The notes under the pieces were generated by a model. It did no database searches, was not told where the DNA came from, and saw nothing but the letters and a program-made list of their open reading frames with translations. From contig VGYW01000130.1 of assembly GCA_016872875.1 (NCBI GenBank), positions 1 through 18,773 on the forward strand: a DNA stretch of 18,773 nucleotides, read 5' to 3'. This document shows, piece by piece, positions 12,979-18,773 of the stretch (the first letter of the stretch is position 1; each line of letters opens with the position of its first letter). Position numbers and translations under genes: made by a program. This DNA comes from Planctomycetota bacterium (lineage in GTDB: Bacteria > Planctomycetota > PUPC01 > DSUN01).

Positions 12979-13619
12979 TGCTCCTTCGCTCTCCTGAACT
13001 CCCCAAGGTCATCGAGCACTTCGTCCGCGTCGGACAGGTCCTGCGGCGGCGAGCCGGGGCGCTGGAGGGCGACGACGCGCATGCCGGCGGCCTTGGCGGA
13101 GCGAACGCCCGCCGCGGAATCCTCGAAGGCCAGGCACTCCTCAGGCGGCACGCCCAACCGTTCCGCAGCCAGGAGGTAGGGCGCGGGGTCGGGCTTGCCG
13201 CGCCGCACGTCTTCCGTTGCTACGATGAGGCACACCTCGCCCTCCACCCCTGCCAGCCGCAGCATCTCGTCCACCGTGCGGCGCGAGGAGCCGGAGACGA
13301 CTGCGACGGGGTGCGTGGCCGCGAGGCGCTTGAGGAGGGCAATGGAGGATGGGATGCGGATGTCGGTGGCCCCCTTCGCGCGCTCGAAGGCTGCGGCCAT
13401 GCGCCTTTCCAGCTCGGCCGCGGTCGGGAAGGCGTCGGGGCAGTCCCTCAGCATCTCCGCGCGGATGTCGCCCCAGGCCCGCCCGTAGATGAGCGCCACG
13501 GCCGCCTCGTGGCTGACTGGGTGCCCGGCCTCGCGCAGCACCTCCTCCGCCGCGGACACCCACAGCCGCTCAGTGTCCACCAGCGTGCCGTCGAGGTCGA
13601 AGAGGAACGCCCTGGCTAT
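12957..13619 (-). CDS. HAD-family hydrolase (beta-phosphoglucomutase-like), apparent ATA start
   Basis: A 220-residue HAD phosphatase. Motif I is FLFDLDGTLVDTE, with nucleophile Asp8 and acid/base Asp10. Motif II is VAVVSGSSRR, motif III RRGKPDP, motif IV LAFEDSAAGV. The cap is a helical C1 type, as in beta-PGM-like phosphatases; the substrate cannot be read. Motif I is encoded at 13590-13607, upstream of the first GTG (13580), and no ATG, GTG or TTG exists between it and the in-frame stop at 13656-13658. ATA at 13619 has AGGAG (13627-13631) exactly 7 nt upstream and is the best start; ACG at 13622 is an alternative. A start at GTG 13580 would delete the nucleophile. Its stop codon lies inside the tRNA-Pro gene on the other strand. 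Confidence 0.82.
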   Translation of the reverse strand: MARAFLFDLDGTLVDTERLWVSAAEEVLREAGHPVSHEAAVALIYGRAWGDIRAEMLRDCPDAFPTAAELERRMAAAFERAKGATDIRIPSSIALLKRLAATHPVAVVSGSSRRTVDEMLRLAGVEGEVCLIVATEDVRRGKPDPAPYLLAAERLGVPPEECLAFEDSAAGVRSAKAAGMRVVALQRPGSPPQDLSDADEVLDDLGEFRRAKEHGRGEWT

Positions 13620-13633
13620 CGTGTTTCTCCTGC

Positions 13634-13662
13634 TTGCAGGGTGAGCCGCTTCAGCCTATAAT
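13634..13662 (+). promoter_or_regulatory. Promoter of the two-gene HEPN operon
   Basis: TTGCAG (13634-13639) and TATAAT (13657-13662) are 17 nt apart. Transcription would begin near 13669, which leaves the ATG at 13675 almost no leader and supports the start at 13744. The -35 box is 2 nt from the Shine-Dalgarno of the divergent HAD gene, so the two transcription units share a very compact region. A weak minus-strand -10 (TAGAAT, 13665-13670) may serve the HAD gene. Confidence 0.65.
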
Positions 13663-13743
13663 GCATTCTAGCAGATGAGCACGAAATGTGCCGCGCACCA
13701 AAGCCGCGAAAAGAGACGTGGGGCCGTAGCAGGAGCTTCTAAC

Positions 13744-14220
13744 ATGGCGTCTACCGCGACAACCAACGAGTTTGTGGCCGAGTACCTCGAACACCTTGAG
13801 GAGCTCTATGCCAACGTCCGCGAATGGATGGCCGACCAACCCGGCGTGGAGTTCTCGGAAGGCAGGACCAGGCTCAATGAGGAGTACGGGGGGCGGTACA
13901 CGGCGAAGGTCCTGAAGGTGAAGCTGAATGGCGGGAAGGGACTGACCTTCGTGCCAAAGGGCGCCTATTTCATCGGGGCAAGAGGCCATGTGGACGTTTC
14001 CGGCCGTGTCTGGTGTGAGACTCTGGTTTGGGTGGACAAAGACGGGCCGGCTATAGGTTACAAGGAGACCGCTGAGGGACACGCCGAGGTGCTTCAGGGC
14101 CGCCCGATGTATCCTGGCGTTCCGAGGGGATGGGCCTGGGTGGACGACTGGCATGGCTGCCTCGTCCATCTGAACCGCAAGACGTTCTTGCACAAGCTCT
14201 TGAAAGCGCTCACCGAATGA
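13744..14220 (+). CDS. Unknown 158-aa protein, partner of the HEPN gene
   Basis: I do not recognise this family. The N-terminal 35 residues are helical and acidic (FVAEYLEHLEELYANVREWM). The rest looks like alternating beta strands: AKVLKVKLNGGKGLTFVPKG, then FIGARGHVDVSG, ETLVWVDKDG and GRPMYPGVPRGWAWVDD. It ends in a helix (KTFLHKLLKALTE). There is no signal peptide or catalytic motif. AGGAG at 13731-13735 lies 8 nt before the ATG at 13744; the upstream ATG at 13675 has no such site. The stop codon overlaps the start of the HEPN gene as ATGA, which implies translational coupling. By analogy with HEPN toxin pairs it could be the antitoxin or the sensor. That is inference from gene order only. 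Confidence 0.75.
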   Translation: MASTATTNEFVAEYLEHLEELYANVREWMADQPGVEFSEGRTRLNEEYGGRYTAKVLKVKLNGGKGLTFVPKGAYFIGARGHVDVSGRVWCETLVWVDKDGPAIGYKETAEGHAEVLQGRPMYPGVPRGWAWVDDWHGCLVHLNRKTFLHKLLKALTE

Positions 14221-14747
14221 CCAGTCCACTCGAGCCTGTGTGGGATGCCTATCAGACGGCCCTGCACGCCTTCAAGGTCGTAGAGCGTTGCGCGACGGTT
14301 CCGGACATTGATGAAGAGCGGCCATTCCGCAACACAAGGTTCCATAGAGAGACGGTGGAACGCTGCGAGGGTCTGTTGGAGTCGGCGCGAAGGGAACTCA
14401 ACGCCTTGGTTGTCCTGGGCCTCTATGCCGCGTTCGAGGCGCGGGTGCGGGAGCACCTGACGCAGCAGGGACAACTACTCCGCAGCGCCGGCGCCCCCGA
14501 CGTGGAGTTCGGCCAGGCTCTCGCCGAACACTTTGGGCGGTACTGCGATGAGGAGCAGAGGATGGACAGGTTTGTCGAGCTGTTCGCCCACGCGGTTGGG
14601 GATACTCTCATCGCACAGGTCGGCCAGATAAGGAAGTACCGTCACTGGGTGGCACACGGGCGGCGCGGGAAGGCGCCGCCAGGCACTCAGCCCCGCTTCG
14701 CCTATGACACGCTCGCTGCGTTCCTGACGTCGGCGGGGCTCGCCTGA
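14217..14747 (+). CDS. HEPN-domain protein, candidate RNase toxin
   Basis: A 176-residue, mostly helical protein. The key motif is IRKYRHWVAHGRRG, with Arg142-x4-His147 fitting the Rx4-6H motif of HEPN ribonucleases. Upstream helices (LNALVVLGLYAAFEARVREH, 61-80) resemble the first long helices of RiboL-PSP or MAE_28990-type HEPN proteins. HEPN proteins with an intact motif typically cleave RNA as dimers in toxin-antitoxin, abortive infection or CRISPR accessory systems; that is family knowledge. The start ATG overlaps the stop of the 158-residue gene (ATGA at 14217-14220). The gene ends 17 nt from the convergent stop of the oxidoreductase. Which HEPN subfamily it belongs to is uncertain. Confidence 0.75.
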   Translation: MTSPLEPVWDAYQTALHAFKVVERCATVPDIDEERPFRNTRFHRETVERCEGLLESARRELNALVVLGLYAAFEARVREHLTQQGQLLRSAGAPDVEFGQALAEHFGRYCDEEQRMDRFVELFAHAVGDTLIAQVGQIRKYRHWVAHGRRGKAPPGTQPRFAYDTLAAFLTSAGLA

Positions 14748-14764
14748 CGCCCGGGGCTCGCGCC

Positions 14765-15823
14765 TCACGCCAACCGCGACAGCGGGTTCTGGCGGTGGCA
14801 CTCCTCGATGGCGGCGATCTGCTGGCGGACCTGCTCGGGGGTGATGACGAGGGGGGCGCCCTCGGTGAGCGTCTTGTAGAGGTGGCGGTAGAACTGCGCG
14901 GACATGTAGCCGAACATGTTCGCCAGCTTCGGGGGGACGGTCCAGGCCTTCTCCACCCAGGGGAGTTGCTCGCTACAATACTGGCGGTTTGGGAGCGGCT
15001 CGCGGATGAGGGCCCGCTTCGGCGCCTTCGCGGGGTTGAACCATTTCCATTTCATCTCGGTCGTGGTCCCGGTCAGCCCGCCGCGTGTGCCGTAGACCTG
15101 GTAGGCGTAGAGCGGATAGGCGCAGCAGGAGGAGATCTCAAGGTCAATCGTCGGCCGCCCCTCGCCGCTCATGAGCAGCTTCACGTGGTCCTCGGCGTCC
15201 CCGAACGTGTTGGCGCGGTCCATCAGGCAGGTGATCTTTGGCATGCCGGGGCCGAAGAGCTGGAGGGCCTGGTCGAGGGGGTGTGGCCCCGTGTTCAGCA
15301 GGTTGCCGCCGTTGCGCTCCTGGAGGGTCTGCCAGTCCCACCGACGCCCGAAGCCGTTGGAGGCGACCTTGATCATCACGATGCGGCCGAGGACGCCCGA
15401 GGCGATGACCTTTCGGACCTGCTGGAAGTATGGGGCGAAGCGCGACTGCTGGAAGATGGCGAGGAGCCTTCCCGCCTTCTTCGCTGCGGCGACCAACTCG
15501 TCCACTTCGGCCACGCGGCGGGCCAGCGGCTTCTCGCACAGCACGTTGTGGCCCGCCCGCAGGGCCTCGAGGGTGATCGGCACGTGGAGGTCTGAGAAGG
15601 TCGTGTTGATCACGAGGTCGAGGTCGGAGCGTTCGAGCAGATCGTGGTAGTCGGTATGGGCGTGGGCGCCCAGCTCGGCCTCGGCCTGCGCCCGCCGGTC
15701 CGCGATGAGGTCGGAGACCGCGGCGATCTTGTAGCGCCTGTCGGTGCGCAGGTGGCGGGCGTGGATGTCGAACCCGCTCCGCCCCTGGCCGATGATCCCG
15801 ACCCGAATGACTTTCCTCGCCAT
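14765..15823 (-). CDS. Gfo/Idh/MocA family oxidoreductase (cytoplasmic)
   Basis: A 352-residue NAD(P)-dependent dehydrogenase. The Rossmann motif GIIGQGRSG (9-17) is followed by AAVSDLIADRR. NVLCEKPLARRV carries the EKP signature at 97-99, where Lys98 is usually catalytic. GGNLLNTGPHPLDQAL (172-187) supplies His181 and Asp184 in the usual active-site position. Members oxidise or reduce sugars, inositols and related polyols; the substrate cannot be inferred. The chosen ATG at 15823 has GAGGAG with a 9-nt spacer and puts the Rossmann strand at the N-terminus; a longer open frame upstream runs through a GAC-type microsatellite and is not likely translated. No signal peptide is present. A coiled-coil gene lies 67 nt upstream on the same strand. 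Confidence 0.92.
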   Translation of the reverse strand: MARKVIRVGIIGQGRSGFDIHARHLRTDRRYKIAAVSDLIADRRAQAEAELGAHAHTDYHDLLERSDLDLVINTTFSDLHVPITLEALRAGHNVLCEKPLARRVAEVDELVAAAKKAGRLLAIFQQSRFAPYFQQVRKVIASGVLGRIVMIKVASNGFGRRWDWQTLQERNGGNLLNTGPHPLDQALQLFGPGMPKITCLMDRANTFGDAEDHVKLLMSGEGRPTIDLEISSCCAYPLYAYQVYGTRGGLTGTTTEMKWKWFNPAKAPKRALIREPLPNRQYCSEQLPWVEKAWTVPPKLANMFGYMSAQFYRHLYKTLTEGAPLVITPEQVRQQIAAIEECHRQNPLSRLA

Positions 15824-15852
15824 CCCAGTCTTCTCCTCAGGGGGTTCTGCAA

Positions 15853-15886
15853 TCGTCCTCGTCCTCGTCCGTCGTCCTCGTTCTCC
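15853..15886. repeat. TCGTCC/TCG microsatellite-like tract
   Basis: TCGTCCTCGTCCTCGTCC is followed by GTCGTCCTCGTTCTCC in the 67-nt gap between the coiled-coil gene and the oxidoreductase. The period is 6 with a slip to 9. It begins 30 nt upstream of the oxidoreductase start codon and just after the stop of the coiled-coil gene. No promoter is visible in the gap. Confidence 0.65.
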
Positions 15887-15890
15887 ATTC

Positions 15891-16955
15891 CTACTTCTGT
15901 TCCTGCGCGGCCCGGCGGCCTGTCTCGGCGGCCTGGGCCTGGAGTGCCGCAATGGTCTTGGCGTTCGCCGAGCCCTCGATGGCCTTCACCGCGATGTCCT
16001 GCACCTGCCCGTACGACTTCTCGATCTGGGCGGATAGCTTCACGATCTGCGCCGCTTGGGCCTTCACCGCTTCCTGGAGGGCCTCGATGCGGGAGTTGAG
16101 GACCTTCGCCTCGGCCTCGGCATCCTTCCTCAGGAGCTCCTCGCGCGCCGCGGCCTCGCGGTTGAGCCGCTCCGTGGCTTCCTTCACGGCCTTGGCGACC
16201 GCGGCGTCGAGCTCCTTGGGGAAGGCGGCCGCCTTCTGCTGAAGCGCGGCCAGCTCGGCCTCGCGCTCCTTGAGGGCCTTCTCGCGCTCGGCGAGGCCCC
16301 GCTCGAGCTCCTCACGCTTCAGTTGGAGGTCGCGCTGGAGCCTGGCCTTCTCGAACTCGAACTCCTCCTTGGCGAGCTGCTTCTCGCGTGCGGAGCGGTA
16401 CTTGAACTCCTCGGCCTCGCGCTCGCGGGCCTTCTTCTCCGCGGCGTCGCGCTCCTTGGCCTCCGCGTCGTGGGCATCCTTCTCGTCCTTCCATTCGGCG
16501 CGGGTCCCTTCGATCTCGGCTTCGAGCGCCGCCTTCCGCTGGGCCATGTCGGCCTCGAACTGCTCGCGCTTCTGCCGCTGGGCCTCGAGGAGTGCGGCGA
16601 GGGTGGAGGCCGCCTTCTGAATCTCGTAGATTTCCTCCAGCTCGGCCTCCTTCACCTCCACGGCGCGCTTGACCTGCTGGTACTTCGTCGTCGCCTCGTC
16701 CATCTTGTCCGAAAGCTCGGCGAGGACCTTGCTGATCTCGGACTTGAGGTTGGCCACCTGGTTGCCGATGCCCTCGGTGGCGATGGCCTCGGCGGTCTCC
16801 ACCGCCTCCTTCTCCTGCTTCTCGCGGATTCTCTGTTCGGGCTTCAACTCGCCCTCGCGGCGCTCCTGAATCTGCTTCTGGAGCTCCTTGTACGCCGCGA
16901 GAAGCTCCTTCTTCGAGCTCAACGCCCCCACGGGCTTCGCCTCCGGCTCCGGCAT
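15891..16955 (-). CDS. Long coiled-coil protein of unknown function
   Basis: A 354-residue, highly charged protein. After a short Pro-rich N-terminus (MPEPEAKPVGALSSKKELL) it is almost continuously helical with heptad-like Leu/Ala spacing to about residue 330. The stretch about 165-250 is very rich in Glu, Lys, Arg and Ala (AEAKERDAAEKKAREREAEE), typical of a single long alpha-helix or coiled coil. The opening block (ELLAAYKELQKQIQERREGE) and VEVKEAELEEIYEIQKAAS recall a conserved bacterial coiled-coil family without known role. There are no membrane segments and no signal peptide, so it is likely a cytoplasmic structural or scaffold protein. The ATG at 16955 is preceded by AGGAG with a 6-nt spacer; the earlier ATG at 17084 lacks a ribosome site. 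Confidence 0.85.
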   Translation of the reverse strand: MPEPEAKPVGALSSKKELLAAYKELQKQIQERREGELKPEQRIREKQEKEAVETAEAIATEGIGNQVANLKSEISKVLAELSDKMDEATTKYQQVKRAVEVKEAELEEIYEIQKAASTLAALLEAQRQKREQFEADMAQRKAALEAEIEGTRAEWKDEKDAHDAEAKERDAAEKKAREREAEEFKYRSAREKQLAKEEFEFEKARLQRDLQLKREELERGLAEREKALKEREAELAALQQKAAAFPKELDAAVAKAVKEATERLNREAAAREELLRKDAEAEAKVLNSRIEALQEAVKAQAAQIVKLSAQIEKSYGQVQDIAVKAIEGSANAKTIAALQAQAAETGRRAAQEQK

Positions 16956-17085
16956 GGTCGGCTCCTTTCGGTTGCAATGGGCATCAGGACCCTTGGTCGT
17001 GCCTCGTGCGCGGGTTGCGCGCATGTTCCGGAACACCCGAACTCCATAGGATCCCCCCAGCGGTTGTCCGTCCGACCTCCGCACC

Positions 17086-18399
17086 TCATAGCCGCCACGG
17101 CTCGCGCAGGGGCCGGTGGAGGAGGCGCGCGGCCTCGGGGCCTGCCCCGAGCGCGGCCGAAGGGTCGCCGATGAGCTGCTCCTTGACGGGGTCCCAGGTC
17201 AGCTTGCGGCCGGTGCGGACGGCGATGTCGGTGAGGTGGAGGATGGCGTCGCTGCGCAGGGCGATGTCTATGCCCACGGTCGCGGGGGTGCGGGTCTTGA
17301 CGGCCTGGATGAACTCCTCGCCGTGGTTGCCGCGGGCGCGGCCCAGGCGTCCCTCGCCCACGGAGGAACGCGTGGCGAGGAGCGACGCCCGGCTGGCCCC
17401 GATGCCGCCGCCCTGGCCGCCGCTCACCACGTAGTCCACGTTCGGCGGCTCGAGCCAGCCCTCCGTGCCGATGAAGCGCGTGAGGGTTGGGCCGTTCCTG
17501 AAGAGCATGCGGACGCCGTTGGCGAACTCGATGCAGGCGTCCCAGGCCACGAGGGTGTCGCGGAAGCCGTCCCTGGGGATGACGCCTTTCGCTTCGATCT
17601 GGAACGGGCCGGCGAGGTGGGAGTCGAAGCCCAGCTCGGCGGCGGCCAGGGGGTGCGAGCCCATGCCGCCGACCCAGCCGACGCTGTAGTCGTAGAAGTA
17701 GATCCAGCCGTCCTGGGTGAGCGGCTGGCCGCAGTAGGGCCGCCAGGGGGCGGCGCCGAGCCAGAGGTCGTAGTCGAGGTCGTCGGGGACGGGGAGCGGC
17801 TTGCTCAGGCCGCCGCTCTGGCCGCCGCCTGTGGAGACGAGTATCTCGCGGACCTCGCCGATGCGCCCGCTGCGGACGAGCTCGGCGCACAGCCGCACGT
17901 TGCCGTAGGAGAGCGCCTGGGTGCCGTATTGGAAGACGCGACCCGTCCGCTTGATCGCGTCGCGCGCGGCGAGCGACCAGCCGAGGCAGAGGCCGAACGG
18001 CTTCTCGCAATAGACGTCCTTGCCCGCGTTGGCGGCGAGGACCGTGGCGGGCACGTGCCAGTGGTCGGTGGTCTCCACCACGGCGGCGTCGAGGTCGTCG
18101 CGGGCCAGCATCTCGCGGAGGTCCGCGTAGGGTGTGCCGCCGTACCGCTTGGCCACGGCCTCGCGCCGCGAGCGGAACGGGTCGCAAAAGGCGGCCGACT
18201 GTGCCTCCGGGCCGAACCAGGGGACGATGTGCTGCCCCCTTGCCCCGAGGCCGATGTGGCCGAGGGCCACCCGTTCGCTCGCGGGCGCCTTGCCCTCGCC
18301 CCCCAGAGCTGACGACGTGATAGCGTATGGCGCGGCCGCGGACCCCGCCACGAGGCCCCTGATGAGCTCGCGCCGGCTCAGGCAATGCATGCGTGACAT
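17086..18399 (-). CDS. Tat-exported Gfo/Idh/MocA family oxidoreductase
   Basis: A 437-residue dehydrogenase. The N-terminus MSRMHCLSRRELIRGLVAGS contains a twin-arginine motif (SRRELIRG) and a hydrophobic stretch, as in many planctomycete family members exported folded with cofactor. The Rossmann motif is LGHIGLGARGQ; DVYCEKPFGLCLG carries the EKP signature; YSVGWVGGMGSHPLAAAELG is in the active-site region. DLDYDLWLGAAPWRPY is typical of this secreted subgroup. The reaction is probably oxidation or reduction at a glycan-derived sugar; the substrate is unknown. ATG 18399 is chosen because GAGGAG lies 8 nt upstream and a promoter is present at 18458-18486; the ATG at 18561 lies upstream of that promoter. 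The coiled-coil gene follows 130 nt downstream. Confidence 0.92.
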   Translation of the reverse strand: MSRMHCLSRRELIRGLVAGSAAAPYAITSSALGGEGKAPASERVALGHIGLGARGQHIVPWFGPEAQSAAFCDPFRSRREAVAKRYGGTPYADLREMLARDDLDAAVVETTDHWHVPATVLAANAGKDVYCEKPFGLCLGWSLAARDAIKRTGRVFQYGTQALSYGNVRLCAELVRSGRIGEVREILVSTGGGQSGGLSKPLPVPDDLDYDLWLGAAPWRPYCGQPLTQDGWIYFYDYSVGWVGGMGSHPLAAAELGFDSHLAGPFQIEAKGVIPRDGFRDTLVAWDACIEFANGVRMLFRNGPTLTRFIGTEGWLEPPNVDYVVSGGQGGGIGASRASLLATRSSVGEGRLGRARGNHGEEFIQAVKTRTPATVGIDIALRSDAILHLTDIAVRTGRKLTWDPVKEQLIGDPSAALGAGPEAARLLHRPLREPWRL

Positions 18400-18457
18400 C
18401 GCTTGGTCTCCTCTCCCGGCCGCCACTGTCTCGCTCCACTGCTGCGCTGTCCCGTTC

Positions 18458-18486
18458 AATCTACCACCGCGGCCCCGCCGAGTCAA
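18458..18486 (-). promoter_or_regulatory. Promoter of the Tat-exported oxidoreductase
   Basis: On the minus strand TTGACT (18481-18486) and TAGATT (18458-18463) are exactly 17 nt apart. The expected start near 18451 gives a leader of about 52 nt before the ATG at 18399. It may also serve the coiled-coil gene and second oxidoreductase downstream. Confidence 0.6.
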
Positions 18487-18577
18487 CGACGCTTCGCAGC
18501 CTGGGCGCGACTCCCGGTCTTGGCGGTCACCAAGACAGGAAGTCATAGAGTATGGCCCCAATTCCGGTGAGCAGCTC

Positions 18578-18745
18578 GGCAGCCCCCACGGGGGCGTACT
18601 ATATCAGCCCAGGGCGAAGCCCTGCTCTTTGCCCACATCTCGGGGGCTTGTAGCCCGCCGACGCGGGCGACCCAGCCGTAGCCCAGGGCGACCGAAGGGA
18701 GCCCTGGGATCGCGCGTCCCCCCCATCCAAGCCCCCGAAGGGGGC
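18578..18745. repeat. Cluster of GC-rich hairpins at window end
   Basis: No gene is supported from 18487 to the end. The stretch holds GCCCCC-AC-GGGGGC near 18582, CAGGGC-GAA-GCCCTG at 18610-18624, CCCAGGGC-n11-GCCCTGGG at 18682-18708, and GCCCCC-GAA-GGGGGC at 18731-18745. The CAGGGC-type hairpin occurs twice and the GCCCCC type twice, alternating. This looks like a REP-like composite repeat that may continue past the window. Confidence 0.75.
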
Positions 18746-18773
18746 GTTTCACGCCCATTGAATCGCCCCGCTT

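Noticed and set aside
13675..13743. Upstream ATG at 13675 as start of the 158-residue protein
   Set aside because: It would lie only a few bases after the predicted transcription start and has no ribosome site; ATG 13744 has AGGAG at 8 nt.
17024..17035. A perfect 12-bp palindrome TGTTCCGGAACA upstream of the coiled-coil gene, as a possible operator
   Set aside because: Several perfect 12-mers are expected by chance in a window this size, and no second copy or promoter overlap supports it.

Overview
The window is high-GC bacterial DNA. It looks like a planctomycete or a related PVC-group bacterium, probably uncultivated. That is inferred from content, not from a marker gene. The clues are an NHL-repeat protein, a very large secreted PQQ-type propeller protein, an NPCBM-domain protein, two Gfo/Idh/MocA oxidoreductases (one with a Tat signal), and many short palindromic repeats that run in frame through coding sequence (peptides such as TGKMPVPP and GGTGFQPV). 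Codon bias is so strong that long open frames appear antisense to nearly every gene; these are not genes.

Left part (1-3658, plus strand): the 3' end of an NHL/beta-propeller gene; a DUF523 protein; a 66-residue acidic protein with its own sigma70-type promoter; a three-part protein (winged helix, TIR-like domain with the expected catalytic Glu, beta-rich C-terminus) of visibly lower GC; and an HNH nuclease with an EF-hand/dockerin-like C-terminal loop. The last two are the best candidates for an undescribed defence module.

Centre (3950-12746, minus strand): a tight three-gene cluster encoding exported proteins. In transcription order these are a 1744-residue PQQ-propeller/TPR/CBM9-like protein, an S41 protease with HEAT-like repeats and a PDZ domain only 4 nt downstream, and an NPCBM-domain protein. 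Repeats of at least four families sit inside or at the edges of these genes. They include a 54-bp near-perfect palindrome, four tandem 21-bp units, five 7-bp units that encode the start of the protease, and a 29-bp perfect inverted repeat over the start of the NPCBM frame.

Right part (12796-18773): divergent promoters serve the propeller cluster and a tRNA-Pro(CGG) gene. A HAD phosphatase converges on the tRNA and overlaps it by 22 nt; its nucleophile motif lies upstream of any ATG, GTG or TTG, so it seems to start at ATA. A divergent promoter drives a two-gene ATGA-overlapping operon, an unknown 158-residue protein and a HEPN-type RNase candidate, which is a second toxin/defence candidate. 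Three minus-strand genes follow: a Gfo/Idh/MocA oxidoreductase, a long coiled-coil protein and a Tat-exported Gfo/Idh/MocA oxidoreductase with a clear promoter. The window ends in a cluster of GC-rich hairpins.

No homology search was possible. Family names rest on motifs and domain patterns read from the translations.
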